Of a stretch of 64,000 nucleotides of DNA, positions 16,621 to 24,675 are shown one piece after another. Source of the stretch: Mesorhizobium sp. Lineage in GTDB: Bacteria > Pseudomonadota > Alphaproteobacteria > Rhizobiales > Rhizobiaceae. The position numbers and the translations under genes are program-made. The stretch is from assembly GCA_022833215.1 (NCBI GenBank), contig JAIPUZ010000118.1:1-64000 (forward strand), given 5' to 3'. Each line of letters starts with the position of its first letter. Positions within the stretch are counted from its first letter, which is position 1. The notes beneath the pieces are model-generated. The model worked only from the letters and a program-made list of their open reading frames with translations, did not search any database and was not told the DNA's origin.

Positions 16621-19353
16621 ATGTTCGAGATCGCTGTCATCGCCATCATTGTGCTCTTCGTCATCATCACGAAGCAGCAGAAGCGGCTGAACACGGTGGA
16701 GGCAGACCTCAGGTCCCTCAGCAAGGTCGTGACCGGCTTCGGCGCTCCGGCCGCCACAGCTTCCGTGCCGGTGGAAACCACCGTTCAACCGCAGGAGCCA
16801 GCCACGCTTCCCGAAATTGCCGAAGAGCGGGCGGATACAAGCGACGACCGACCGGCAGAAGCCGGGCCGTGGACCAGGACGGCAGCGGCGGCAAGTACCG
16901 CGCCGGATGTCGCCGAAATGGAGATGGAGCCGGCCGCCCCCGCCGTAATGGAACCGGCCGTTCCGGCTGAAAAGGCGGGCAAGCGCGACATAGAGACCGC
17001 GCTCGGCACTCGCTGGGCAGTATGGGTGGGCGGCATCGCGCTGGCGCTGGGCGGCCTGTTCCTCGTTCGTTACACCATCGAGGCCGGCATATTCGGCCCC
17101 GGTGCGCGCCTTTCCATGGCCGGCCTGTTCGGCCTGCTGCTCGTGGGAGCCGGCGAGTTCGTGCGCCGCACCGGCTGGAGTGTACCTGTCGCCGGTGCGG
17201 CGGGCGCCTATATCCCTGCGATCCTGACGGCGGCGGGCGCGTTCACCCTTTTCGGCGCGGTCTATGCCGCGCATGGCGTTTACGGGTTTATCGGCGCGGG
17301 ATTCGCCTTTTTCCTGCTCGGGCTGATCGCTGTCGCCACAATCGCCGCGGCACTTGTCCATGGACAGGCTCTCGCCGGCATCGGCCTGCTCGGAGCGCTG
17401 GCGACGCCGGCGCTGGTTGCCAGCCAGGCGCCCAGCGCGTGGGGCTTGTTCGGCTATCTCGCCGTTGTGCTGGCTGCCGCGGGCGCGATCGCCCGCATGC
17501 GCCTCTGGCACTTCCTCATGGCGGCGAGCTTCTTCGGTACGGGCTTGTGGACGCTGGTCTATATCGGCGAAGTGAGCGTTCCCGATTTCGCGGTGCTGCT
17601 GGTCTTCAGCGCCGTCACGCTCGCCGTGCTGGATTTTGTCTGGCTGTCCGGCCCGGCCGATGAGCGCAAGGTGGATTTCGTTTCCATCGCGCCCGCCTTC
17701 TTCACCGGCATCACGGCGCTTGCGCTGTTCGTCGTTCCCGACATCACCATCGGCGGCGGCCCGAAATGGGCTGCGACCATCGTCGCCATGATGCTTGCAG
17801 CCGCCCTGTGGCGTCCGGCTGCGGTGGCTGCCCTGCATTTCGCCGGCATCATGACGGCGCTCGCCTATATCCAGATGATGCCGATCCTCGACCTGCATGC
17901 GGAACTGTCGTCGGGCACGATGGTGCTGGATGGCATGGCGCTGGCCGTCAGCCGCGACAGCGCCTTGCCGATCGGTCTCGTTCTGGGGCTGCTGTTCATC
18001 GGCGCGGGTCTGTGGGCCGCGCGTCGCCACCTTGCAGCGCCCGCGTGGCTGGCCGCCATGTGGGCCTTCTGGGCTGTGGCAGCGCCGCTTGTCATCCTGC
18101 TCTCCACATGGGCGACCTTCGGTAATATCGAGCGCGATCTTCTGCACGCCGCTCTGGCTGCCCTGCTGTTCATCGGGTTCGCGGTTGCAGGCGAGTGGCT
18201 TTCGCGGGCCGAACAGCCGCCTTTGAAAGGAGGCGTGGCCGTCTCGTGCATGCTGGCCGGTTCGGCCGTGGCATGGCTGCTTTTCCTGCATATGGCTTTC
18301 GGCTCGGGGATGACCACGGTTCTGCTCGGGCTATCCGCCATCGTGCCGGCACTCGCCACCCGTCACCGTTCATGGCCGGTGCTCGGCTGGCTGTCTGCGG
18401 CGGCGGTCGTTGCCGTGCTTGCCCGCGTCGCCTTCGATCCCACCATCGTCGGGGCGGAATTCCTGTCCCGCACGCCGGTGATCAACTGGCTGCTGCCGGG
18501 CTACGGCATTCCGGCGCTCGCCTTCGGTTTTGCCGCATGGCACCTCGCCCGCACCACCAACGGACGCCCCCGCCTCATCATGGAGGCGGGTGCGGCGCTG
18601 TTCGCCTTGCTGACGCTGGCCATGCTGGTGCGCCACGCCATGCATGGCGGGGTCATCGACACAGGCGCGCCGACGCTTGCCGAACAGGCGATCTACACGC
18701 TGATCGCGCTCGGCGCCGGCGCCATCCTCGTCGCTCTCGACATGCGCTCGCCGAGCCCCGTGCTGCGCATCGGCTCGCTGGCGGCGGGCGTGGTGTCCGC
18801 AGCTCTGATCTGCGTCCAGCATTTCATGGTGCTGAATCCGCTCCTCACCGACGAGTCAACCGGCCGCATCCCGGTCTTCAACCTGCTGTTCCTGGCCTAT
18901 CTGCTGCCGGCGGTGGCCGCCTTCGCGCTGGCCTGGTATGCGCGCGGCAAGCGGCCGAAATGGTATTCCTCCATGCTCGCCGTGCTCGGCGCGCTGCTCG
19001 CCTTCGCCTATGCGACGCTGTCGGTGCGCCGCCTGTTCAGGGGCGAATACATCGCCTGGTGGAGCGGCATGGAGCAGGTGGAGACCTACAGCTATTCGGC
19101 GCTGTGGCTTGTCATGGGCGTGGCGCTGCTGATTGCCGGCGTGCGCTTCGGTTCGCAGGTGCTGCGCGTGGCCTCCGCCGCGCTGATTTCCATAGCCGTT
19201 CTCAAGGTCTTCCTGTTCGACATGTCGGAACTGGAAGGCGTGCTGCGCGCGCTCTCCTTCATCGGGCTGGGCGGGGTGCTGATCGGCATCGGCCTGTTCT
19301 ATCAGCGGCTGCTGACGCACAGTGCGGCAGGAGGGCGCAGCAGCGAGGCGTGA
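16621..19353 (+). CDS. Large DUF2339 polytopic membrane protein (910 aa)
   Basis: This protein belongs to the DUF2339 family of very hydrophobic proteins of unknown function. Residues 1-18 form an N-terminal membrane anchor (MFEIAVIAIIVLFVIIT), followed by a short coiled stretch (KQQKRLNTVEADLRSLS) and an Ala/Pro/Glu-rich linker to about residue 120. From about residue 125 onward there are more than 20 hydrophobic segments. The conserved entry motif ALGTRWAVWVGGIALALGG opens this domain. The family is scattered through proteobacteria. A role in envelope glycan or lipid handling has been speculated from its topology, but I see no catalytic motif. It follows recO by 53 bp and is convergent with the HD gene. 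Confidence 0.85.
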   Translation: MFEIAVIAIIVLFVIITKQQKRLNTVEADLRSLSKVVTGFGAPAATASVPVETTVQPQEPATLPEIAEERADTSDDRPAEAGPWTRTAAAASTAPDVAEMEMEPAAPAVMEPAVPAEKAGKRDIETALGTRWAVWVGGIALALGGLFLVRYTIEAGIFGPGARLSMAGLFGLLLVGAGEFVRRTGWSVPVAGAAGAYIPAILTAAGAFTLFGAVYAAHGVYGFIGAGFAFFLLGLIAVATIAAALVHGQALAGIGLLGALATPALVASQAPSAWGLFGYLAVVLAAAGAIARMRLWHFLMAASFFGTGLWTLVYIGEVSVPDFAVLLVFSAVTLAVLDFVWLSGPADERKVDFVSIAPAFFTGITALALFVVPDITIGGGPKWAATIVAMMLAAALWRPAAVAALHFAGIMTALAYIQMMPILDLHAELSSGTMVLDGMALAVSRDSALPIGLVLGLLFIGAGLWAARRHLAAPAWLAAMWAFWAVAAPLVILLSTWATFGNIERDLLHAALAALLFIGFAVAGEWLSRAEQPPLKGGVAVSCMLAGSAVAWLLFLHMAFGSGMTTVLLGLSAIVPALATRHRSWPVLGWLSAAAVVAVLARVAFDPTIVGAEFLSRTPVINWLLPGYGIPALAFGFAAWHLARTTNGRPRLIMEAGAALFALLTLAMLVRHAMHGGVIDTGAPTLAEQAIYTLIALGAGAILVALDMRSPSPVLRIGSLAAGVVSAALICVQHFMVLNPLLTDESTGRIPVFNLLFLAYLLPAVAAFALAWYARGKRPKWYSSMLAVLGALLAFAYATLSVRRLFRGEYIAWWSGMEQVETYSYSALWLVMGVALLIAGVRFGSQVLRVASAALISIAVLKVFLFDMSELEGVLRALSFIGLGGVLIGIGLFYQRLLTHSAAGGRSSEA

Positions 19354-19381
19354 CCATGGCTCCGGAGCTGTATGCTCACCC

Positions 19382-19445
19382 GTTTTTTAAAACATGTCGC
19401 CCGAAAGTGGGTGCCGGCTTCGGGATAAAGACATGTCTAAAAAAC
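19382..19445. repeat. Dispersed-type intergenic palindrome (rhizobial REP-like)
   Basis: Outer arms (19382-19398 and 19430-19445) pair as GTTTTTT...ACATGTC with GACATGT...AAAAAAC, with one extra base. Nested inner arms CCCGAA (19400-19405) and TTCGGG (19419-19424) flank a G-rich loop. The ACATGTCGCCCGAAA...TTCGGGA...ACATG layout resembles repetitive palindromes I know from intergenic regions of Mesorhizobium and relatives. It sits between the convergent DUF2339 and HD genes and may also serve as a bidirectional terminator. Confidence 0.65.
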
Positions 19446-19491
19446 AGGAACTTGAGGCGTAAGGAGCGAATCTGAAAGATCGCGACACGCT

Positions 19492-20127
19492 TCAGGCCGG
19501 CCTGGCCGCGACTGAACCGTTGCCGCGCAGCTTTTCAAGCGTGGTGAAGCGTTTTATGAAGGCTTCCTGTGCGAAAGTCACCGACCGTGGCGTCATATCG
19601 AACCTGTCGGGACTGATGCCCCGTGGCCGGCCGAAGAACTGGGCTGCCTCCTGCACGGAAAAGCCTGCAAGATGCGTGGCCTCGAAATAGGCGGCGACCT
19701 GATCGGCGCGCTTGATGTCCCTGACGAGCCCGGCCGGCAACTCCGACGGCAGCGAAAAGCGCAGGTGGATTGCCCGTTGCAGCCGCTTCTCGCACTCCTT
19801 GTAGCCGCCGCCGACCACGGATTTGAACGGCGAGATCATGTCGCCGATCACATATTCCGGCGCGTCATGGAGCAGGGCCGCCAGCCGCGCCTCGGGCGAG
19901 GGGGCCCTGGCCTGCGCGCAGAAGATCGCCTCCACCAGCAGCGAATGCTGGGCGACGGAAAAGGCATGCGGGCCGATGGTCTGCCCGTTCCACCGCGCCA
20001 CGCGGGCAAGACCATGGGCGATATCGGAAATCTCCACGTCAAGCGGCGAGGGGTCGAGCAGATCCAGCCTGCGACCGGACAGCATGCGCTGCCAGGCGCG
20101 CGGCGGTGCGCCGGCGCGGTCGGCCAT
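19492..20127 (-). CDS. HD-domain phosphohydrolase (YfbR-like)
   Basis: This 211-residue protein has the HD metal-dependent phosphohydrolase fold: VAQHSLLVEAIF (first His) and ALLHDAPEYVIGDMISPFK (the HD pair). The arrangement H...HD...E...D, with a helix carrying DIKRADQVAAYFEA, matches YfbR-type 5'-deoxynucleotidases, which dephosphorylate dNMPs, so nucleotide pool trimming is the best guess. The start ATG overlaps the ygfZ stop (TGATG), which chooses it over a longer frame and implies coupled translation with ygfZ. Confidence 0.82.
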   Translation of the reverse strand: MADRAGAPPRAWQRMLSGRRLDLLDPSPLDVEISDIAHGLARVARWNGQTIGPHAFSVAQHSLLVEAIFCAQARAPSPEARLAALLHDAPEYVIGDMISPFKSVVGGGYKECEKRLQRAIHLRFSLPSELPAGLVRDIKRADQVAAYFEATHLAGFSVQEAAQFFGRPRGISPDRFDMTPRSVTFAQEAFIKRFTTLEKLRGNGSVAARPA

Positions 20128-20993
20128 CAGGCATTCTCCGCAGGGGGAGCGTCTTCGGGGAAGGTAAATTTCGCCCATTCGGGTATGGCGAGCGTGACCG
20201 GCACATCGCCGGCGAGAATGGTCTTGCCGGCATCAGCAGCGCTTTTCACGCGGTCGATACGGGCGATGGCGAGGCCCTTGCTGCCGCAGACCGAGCCCAG
20301 CGTCCCGACCGGCCGGCCCTCGACCGACAGTTCCGCGCCGGGTGCGGGCAGGGGGCTGGTTGAGGATGCGATCAGAACGCGCCGCCGCGCGGTTCCGCGA
20401 TGCTGCATGCGCGACACCACTTCCTGCCCGACATAGCAGCCCTTGGCAAAGCCGACGCCGCCGGTCTGGTCGAGAAGCACGTCATGCGGGAAGGCGTCGC
20501 CGAGCTGATAGTCGGATCCGCTTTCGGCCACGCCACTGGCGATGCGGAAAGCATGCCACGCGTCCTTGTCGCCGGCATCATCGGAGGATGGCGCGCCGTA
20601 GCTGCGCTTCACGTCGCCATTGGCGAAGCGGGTATCGGCAAGCGCGGTTGAATCGATGTGTGAAGCGGCTGAATCGGTCTGCCAGACGACGGTCACAACC
20701 GTTTGTTCCGGCTTTGCAATTTCCGCCCTGGCGCGCAGCTTGTAGAGCAACAGGCGGCGGTGGAAATCGGCTGCCGCATCCGCGCGGCATTCAAGCTGGA
20801 AGGCATCGGGTCCGGCACGCGAAATCAGGAAGTCGAACAGGATCTTTCCCTGCGGCGCCAGCAGCGCACCAGGCTTCGCCTCGCCATCCTTCAGCGCATC
20901 CAGATCGACGGTCAGGATGTTTTGCAGGAAATGTTCGGCCTCGGGGCCGGAAACGGCGATGACGGCACGGTCTTGGAGAAGGGCGAAGGGCAT
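20127..20993 (-). CDS. ygfZ: tRNA-modifying/Fe-S maintenance protein YgfZ (GcvT-like, folate-binding)
   Basis: YgfZ (IBA57 type, COG0354) is a folate-binding protein that supports maturation of some [4Fe-4S] enzymes such as MiaB. This 288-residue copy has the hallmark KGCYVGQEVVSRMQHRG, with the functionally essential cysteine (Cys near residue 195), and the N-terminal GcvT fold opening with LQDRAVIAVSGPEAEHFLQNILT. It is upstream of, and overlaps by one base, the HD phosphohydrolase gene. The YgfZ name is secure; the exact client set in this organism is unknown. Confidence 0.92.
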   Translation of the reverse strand: MPFALLQDRAVIAVSGPEAEHFLQNILTVDLDALKDGEAKPGALLAPQGKILFDFLISRAGPDAFQLECRADAAADFHRRLLLYKLRARAEIAKPEQTVVTVVWQTDSAASHIDSTALADTRFANGDVKRSYGAPSSDDAGDKDAWHAFRIASGVAESGSDYQLGDAFPHDVLLDQTGGVGFAKGCYVGQEVVSRMQHRGTARRRVLIASSTSPLPAPGAELSVEGRPVGTLGSVCGSKGLAIARIDRVKSAADAGKTILAGDVPVTLAIPEWAKFTFPEDAPPAENA

Positions 20994-21096
20994 GGACGGG
21001 AACGGGCCTGAATCTGCGAACGATCCGTCTTAGGTAGTCCCCCCGCCGCTCCCTCGCAAGCGGCAGGGCAACCTGTGCTGCCAGTCCGGCCCGGGA

Positions 21097-21921
21097 TCAG
21101 TCGCCCGCCACGAAGAACGCCCAGCGCCCTTCCGGCGAGATTCCGAGGCGGTAGAAGATATAGGCACCGAACTGCTGCATGTCCTCATAATCGCCGGCCG
21201 TGACGATCTTGAACAGCTCCACCCGCTGGCGGGCGTCGAGCTTGTCCAGCGGCACGGCAAAGAAATAGGGCCAAACATAGAGTTCCTGCGGCGTGCCCGC
21301 ATCGAGATGGACGAAGCCCGCCGAGAGCACCTCTTCCATTATGGCGAGGATTTCCTGTCCCTCGGTATCGCCCGAAAGCCCCTTGAGGAATTCGATCGGA
21401 TCGCCGTCTATCTCTGTCAGGGAAAGCTGCGTGCCGCCGTCGCCCGTGCCGACCAGCGGCTTCAGGCGGTTGATGTCGCCGCTCTTGCAGGCTTCCAGAA
21501 TGAGGCCATGCATGCGCCGCACCGGCTCGGGCAGGCGCTGGAGATCGTAGATCACCTCGGGCAGTTCGCCATTGGGCGTGACGTGGGGCCGTTCCGGCGA
21601 AACGTCATCGGGATCTGCGTCGGGATCAGGCTGCTCCGCTGGCTGCCCGTCTTCCGGGGATTCGGTGCCGCCGGAAGGAGGTTGCGATGTATGTATGGGA
21701 TCCGGCAGCGGCACCGCGCCCGGAGAGGCGTCGTCCGTGGTGCTCACCGGCGGAAGGGGAGGCGGAAGCTCCTCGCGCTTGATCTCGCTCAGAGCGGATG
21801 CGGGCGGCGACATCGCCACAAGCGACGTTGCCGTTGCTGCCGACAAGGCAAGCGCACAAAGACAAGACCTGAACAGGCTCGTTTCACCCGAAGTTCGAAA
21901 GCTCACTGTCCGCATCTCCAT
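21097..21921 (-). CDS. Uncharacterised exported protein with acidic Pro-rich linker
   Basis: I do not recognise a named domain. The 274-residue product starts with a signal peptide (LFRSCLCALALSAATATSL, cleavage probably after ASA near residue 45). It continues as an acidic, Pro-rich linker (about residues 50-110, with PDPDADPDD) and ends in a folded domain of about 160 residues opening LPEVIYDLQRLPEPVRRMHG. That domain alternates helices and contains a single Cys (EACKSGD). The start is uncertain: ATG 21921 is used, but GTG 21942, ATG 21915 or a GTG at 21906 with a better-spaced GGAG are possible. Rhizobia carry similar conserved exported proteins. The location should be the periplasm. Confidence 0.6.
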   Translation of the reverse strand: MEMRTVSFRTSGETSLFRSCLCALALSAATATSLVAMSPPASALSEIKREELPPPLPPVSTTDDASPGAVPLPDPIHTSQPPSGGTESPEDGQPAEQPDPDADPDDVSPERPHVTPNGELPEVIYDLQRLPEPVRRMHGLILEACKSGDINRLKPLVGTGDGGTQLSLTEIDGDPIEFLKGLSGDTEGQEILAIMEEVLSAGFVHLDAGTPQELYVWPYFFAVPLDKLDARQRVELFKIVTAGDYEDMQQFGAYIFYRLGISPEGRWAFFVAGD

Positions 21922-21980
21922 CGAACCCGGATGATGCCCCACCCAGGTGATCGCGTCAAAGGCAGGCCGGCGGGGAAAGG

Positions 21981-22238
21981 CTAATGGCGCAGGCGATGCG
22001 GGTCGAAAGCGCCGCCGATGACCTTCTCGCGCATGCGGTCGAGCAGGGCCAGCGCCGCCGTCTCACCGTTATTGCGCAGCATTTCGCAAAATGCAGTTTC
22101 CAGAGCGGCTTCGGCAATGATTTCGGGCTCGATCCCGGCCGACAGACCTTCGGCCCACGCTTCATTGTGGCTCTCGACGGCGGTCAGGCGCTTTTCTTCT
22201 CTGACCATGGCGTCGATGTCGCTGATACTGTGTTCCAT
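21981..22238 (-). CDS. Conserved small rhizobial protein (85 aa)
   Basis: This is a small acidic, fully helical cytosolic protein of unknown function (MEHSISDIDAMVREEKRL onward). The ATG at 22238 is preceded by AGGGTGA at ideal spacing; the GTG three codons upstream would overlap that site and is rejected. The sequence EPEIIAEAALETAFCEMLRNNGE and a C-terminal LLDRMREKVIGGAFD suggest two amphipathic helices, so dimerisation is possible. It is independent of its neighbours by spacing (60 bp to the exported-protein gene). Confidence 0.65.
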   Translation of the reverse strand: MEHSISDIDAMVREEKRLTAVESHNEAWAEGLSAGIEPEIIAEAALETAFCEMLRNNGETAALALLDRMREKVIGGAFDPHRLRH

Positions 22239-22376
22239 ACGCAACACTCACCCTGTTCAAACATCGATCCATACAATTCGGATCAAGTTTGAGACGTCCC
22301 TTTAATGTCCCATTAAGACTTTAACACGCTTGGCCGCAATTTGTGCGCGCAGTTTGCCGGAAAAGTTAATGGTCTC

Positions 22377-22742
22377 CTAATTGCCGTAGCGCGAGGCGAT
22401 GTCGCGGGTCAACGCCTCGCCTTCCTTCATATAGCGATTGATTGCCGCAACAGCAGAGGGCGTGCAGCTTTTATAGGTCTCGCCGAAGGAACGGTATCCC
22501 CGGTTGAAGGAAGCGATGAAGCGGGCCCGCCTCTCGGGATCGGGATTTTCCGATTCGAGCAGCTTTTCCATCTGGTTACGCCATTCCGTGCTGTTTTCGC
22601 CGCACAGATTGCGCAGGAAATGCAGCGAGCCGAGAATTTCGGCAAGCCGCATCAGGCCGGGCTCGAACGGGGCCTGCGCGGCCCGAACCGGCATCGGTGC
22701 CAGCACGATAAGCAGGGCAAGTGTGAGCAATGCACGTTTCAT
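22377..22742 (-). CDS. TIGR02301-family exported protein
   Basis: This 121-residue protein matches the rhizobial family TIGR02301, which has no assigned function. It has a signal peptide (residues 1-21, MKRALLTLALLIVLAPMPVRA) and a mature helical domain with two conserved cysteines (C47 in RNLCGEN and C93 in YKSCTPS) likely to form a periplasmic disulfide. Its ATG overlaps the stop of the upstream Nudix gene (ATGA), so the two are translationally coupled, although one product is cytosolic and the other exported. Confidence 0.82.
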   Translation of the reverse strand: MKRALLTLALLIVLAPMPVRAAQAPFEPGLMRLAEILGSLHFLRNLCGENSTEWRNQMEKLLESENPDPERRARFIASFNRGYRSFGETYKSCTPSAVAAINRYMKEGEALTRDIASRYGN

Positions 22743-23188
22743 GGGGTATTCCCGCCGGACAATTTGTCGCGCACAGGGTGGCGGCTGCCAAGCAGTTCCT
22801 GCGCCACTTCGAGAACCGAATCGGCAAGCGGCATGCCGCGCATTTCCGCGAGCGAATAGAACGCGGCGTTCGCTGCGTCGTCCCCGGCCACAGCCTCGCC
22901 GCCGATATAGTCAGCGGTGAACACGGTCAGCCGGTAATCGACAGGATGGCAGGTGAGTGCCCCTTCTATGAGAATGGTTCGCACCGGCCGGTAAGCCTGC
23001 GCATCGAGCGTGGTTTCCTCGGCCAGTTCGCGCCGGGCTGCCTGCTCCAGCGTCTCGCCGGGCTCCACCTTGCCGCCGGGAAAGGCATACAGCCCTTGCG
23101 AAGGCGCGCGGCCGCGCTCCACCAGCAGCACGCGCTCGCCGCGCACTAGCGCGACCGAAACGGCGGGTATCTCCGGCAATGTCGTCAT
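22739..23188 (-). CDS. Nudix hydrolase (MutT/ADP-ribose pyrophosphatase-like)
   Basis: This 149-residue hydrolase of nucleoside diphosphate derivatives has a Nudix box, GKVEPGETLEQAARRELAEE (about residues 39-58). The usual glycine after EE is replaced by Thr (EETTL), while the catalytic glutamates are kept. The N-terminus (IPAVSVALVRGERVLLVERGR) is standard. ATG 23188 is chosen; a long upstream frame belongs to antisense coding of the SRAP gene. It is divergent from the SRAP gene, with a shared 114-bp promoter region. The substrate cannot be predicted from the sequence. Confidence 0.85.
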   Translation of the reverse strand: MTTLPEIPAVSVALVRGERVLLVERGRAPSQGLYAFPGGKVEPGETLEQAARRELAEETTLDAQAYRPVRTILIEGALTCHPVDYRLTVFTADYIGGEAVAGDDAANAAFYSLAEMRGMPLADSVLEVAQELLGSRHPVRDKLSGGNTP

Positions 23189-23302
23189 GGCTTGCGGCCC
23201 GGTTGTGGATTGAGTGGCTGAGACAGCTTTAGCGGTTGCCTGCGTGCTGATCCATGCCCACCTTCGCCTTGCAGCAGAAAGTACCGGAAAAAGGATGGAT
23301 CC

Positions 23303-24070
23303 ATGTGCGGGCGTTTCGCGCTGACCGCTACGGCGGACCAGACCGCAGCCTTCCTCGGCGTCGGCGAACTGGAAGAGTTTCCCGCGCGCTACAATATCGC
23401 GCCCACGCAGCCCATCCTGATGGCAACTGCTGCGCCCTCGCGCCCGCCGGGCTCCAACCTGCCGGATCGTGAAGCGCTGCTCGTGCGATGGGGGCTTCTT
23501 CCCGCCTGGGTAAAGGATACGCGGGGCTTCCCGCTCCTGTTCAACGCGCGCTCCGAAGAGGCTGCAACGAAACCTTCGTTCCGCACCGCCATGCGCCACC
23601 GGCGCGCGCTGGTTCCTGCATCCGGCTTCTATGAATGGCAGCAGAGCGGCCCGGCAAAGGGGCAGGCTTACTGGATCAGGCCCCGTCATGGCGGCCTCAT
23701 TGCCTTCGCCGGCCTGATGGAGACCTGGTGCGAACCCGGCGGTTCCGAGATGGACACGGGCGCGCTTCTCACCACTGCCGCCAATCCGGCAATCGCCCAT
23801 ATTCATCATCGCATGCCGGTGGTGATCGACGAGAAGGATTTCGAACGCTGGCTCGACTGTCGCCGCCAGGAGCCGCGCGATGTGGCCGATCTCCTGAAAC
23901 CGGCCCAACCCGACTTCTTCGAGGCGATCCCGGTTTCCAGTCTCGTCAACAAGGTTTCGAATATGGGCCCCGAGGTGCAGGACAGGACAGAGCCCGTGGC
24001 TGTACAGGAGGCAAAACAAAAGGCGCCTTCCGGAGAGGCGCCCGAAGACAAGCAGATGTCCCTGTTCTGA
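23303..24070 (+). CDS. SRAP-domain abasic-site protein (YedK/HMCES family)
   Basis: This 255-residue SOS response-associated peptidase-fold protein crosslinks to abasic sites in single-stranded DNA through its N-terminal cysteine. C2 (MCGRF) becomes the nucleophile after Met removal. The other family landmarks are present: ARYNIAPTQP, LLFNARSEE, PASGFYEW (Glu near residue 111) and HHRMPVV (His near 169). The last five residues, QMSLF, match the bacterial sliding-clamp binding consensus at the end of a charged, probably disordered tail. The tail also encodes a GGCGCC hairpin (24022-24042). The gene faces a microprotein gene on the other strand. Confidence 0.93.
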   Translation: MCGRFALTATADQTAAFLGVGELEEFPARYNIAPTQPILMATAAPSRPPGSNLPDREALLVRWGLLPAWVKDTRGFPLLFNARSEEAATKPSFRTAMRHRRALVPASGFYEWQQSGPAKGQAYWIRPRHGGLIAFAGLMETWCEPGGSEMDTGALLTTAANPAIAHIHHRMPVVIDEKDFERWLDCRRQEPRDVADLLKPAQPDFFEAIPVSSLVNKVSNMGPEVQDRTEPVAVQEAKQKAPSGEAPEDKQMSLF

Positions 24071-24141
24071 ACAGAACGCCAAAACAGTGGAACGCCACAC
24101 TTCGCAAAGAAACGGACAGGCAACGAATGGCGCTGCCGGTC

Positions 24142-24294
24142 TCAGGCGGGCCGGGGCGAGATGAACTTCTGGGCTGGCTTCTTCTTCTTGCTCATGTGCA
24201 GCAGCGCCGCCGCAACGGCCGCGGGGCCGATGGCGCGATACTGATTTGCCAGAACCGGTTTCTCAGGCTTCTTTTCCTGCTTCTTTTTGGACAT
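24142..24294 (-). CDS. Lysine-rich 50-residue microprotein
   Basis: This short frame reads MSKKKQEKKPEKPVLANQYR at the start and ends in AQKFISPRPA, with a second MSKKKK block in the middle (residues 34-39). GGGGAAG stands 5 nt before the ATG, codon third positions are G/C-rich as in neighbours, and the frame is closed by TGA 72 bp from the convergent SRAP stop. Between the two Lys-rich blocks is an Ala-rich stretch (AIGPAAVAAALLH) that could form a helix. The high positive charge suggests nucleic-acid or ribosome binding, which is inference. I know of no family for it. Confidence 0.6.
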   Translation of the reverse strand: MSKKKQEKKPEKPVLANQYRAIGPAAVAAALLHMSKKKKPAQKFISPRPA

Positions 24295-24675
24295 TTTTCT
24301 TCCCCAAGGTCCAGATTAACTTGTGATCCCAGTAAATGATACTCGATTCCGCCGAAATCGTGACGTCAAGGTGCGCTCTTTTTGACTTCTTTCAGGCTCT
24401 GATTACATGTTTAATAAAATCTTTCCTTTCGCCGGAAGCGCACGTCAAAGCGACATTTTCACCGGTGATAGCGGCTTGACGGCAACAGCGGCGAAGGCGA
24501 TAAAGCCGGTTATGAAGATGTCCTTCGCCATTTGTGGCATTTCGATTATTGGCTAGCTGCGCGCTGGCCCGGACGTTTTCGCCATCTTCCTTTCAGATCG
24601 GACAAACGACCCGGCCAGCAGGCTGAAGGGCAACTGCGCGTCTGTTTGAGCCGGCGGGAGCCGGGAAGGGGATGA
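24295..24675. other. 381-bp gap between the microprotein and cysS
   Basis: The left half is unusually A+T-rich for this genome (about 24310-24420) and lies upstream of the minus-strand microprotein gene. The right half holds a good sigma70-like promoter for cysS (24476-24504), which implies a leader of about 165 nt. I see no T-box specifier or antiterminator, no tRNA and no convincing additional frame. Confidence 0.55.
24476..24504 (+). promoter_or_regulatory. Candidate sigma70 promoter of cysS
   Basis: TTGACG (24476-24481) and GATAAA (24499-24504) are separated by 17 nt and point at cysS. Transcription would start near 24511, leaving a 165-nt leader without an obvious riboswitch. Confidence 0.45.

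Noticed and set aside
24022..24042. GGCGCC hairpin near the end of the SRAP gene
   Set aside because: It lies inside the coding sequence with no T-run, so it is not a terminator; its repeat pairing may follow from codon choice in the tail.
24505..24675. Possible T-box or riboswitch before cysS
   Set aside because: No specifier loop or antiterminator motif was recognised, and T-boxes are not typical of alphaproteobacteria.
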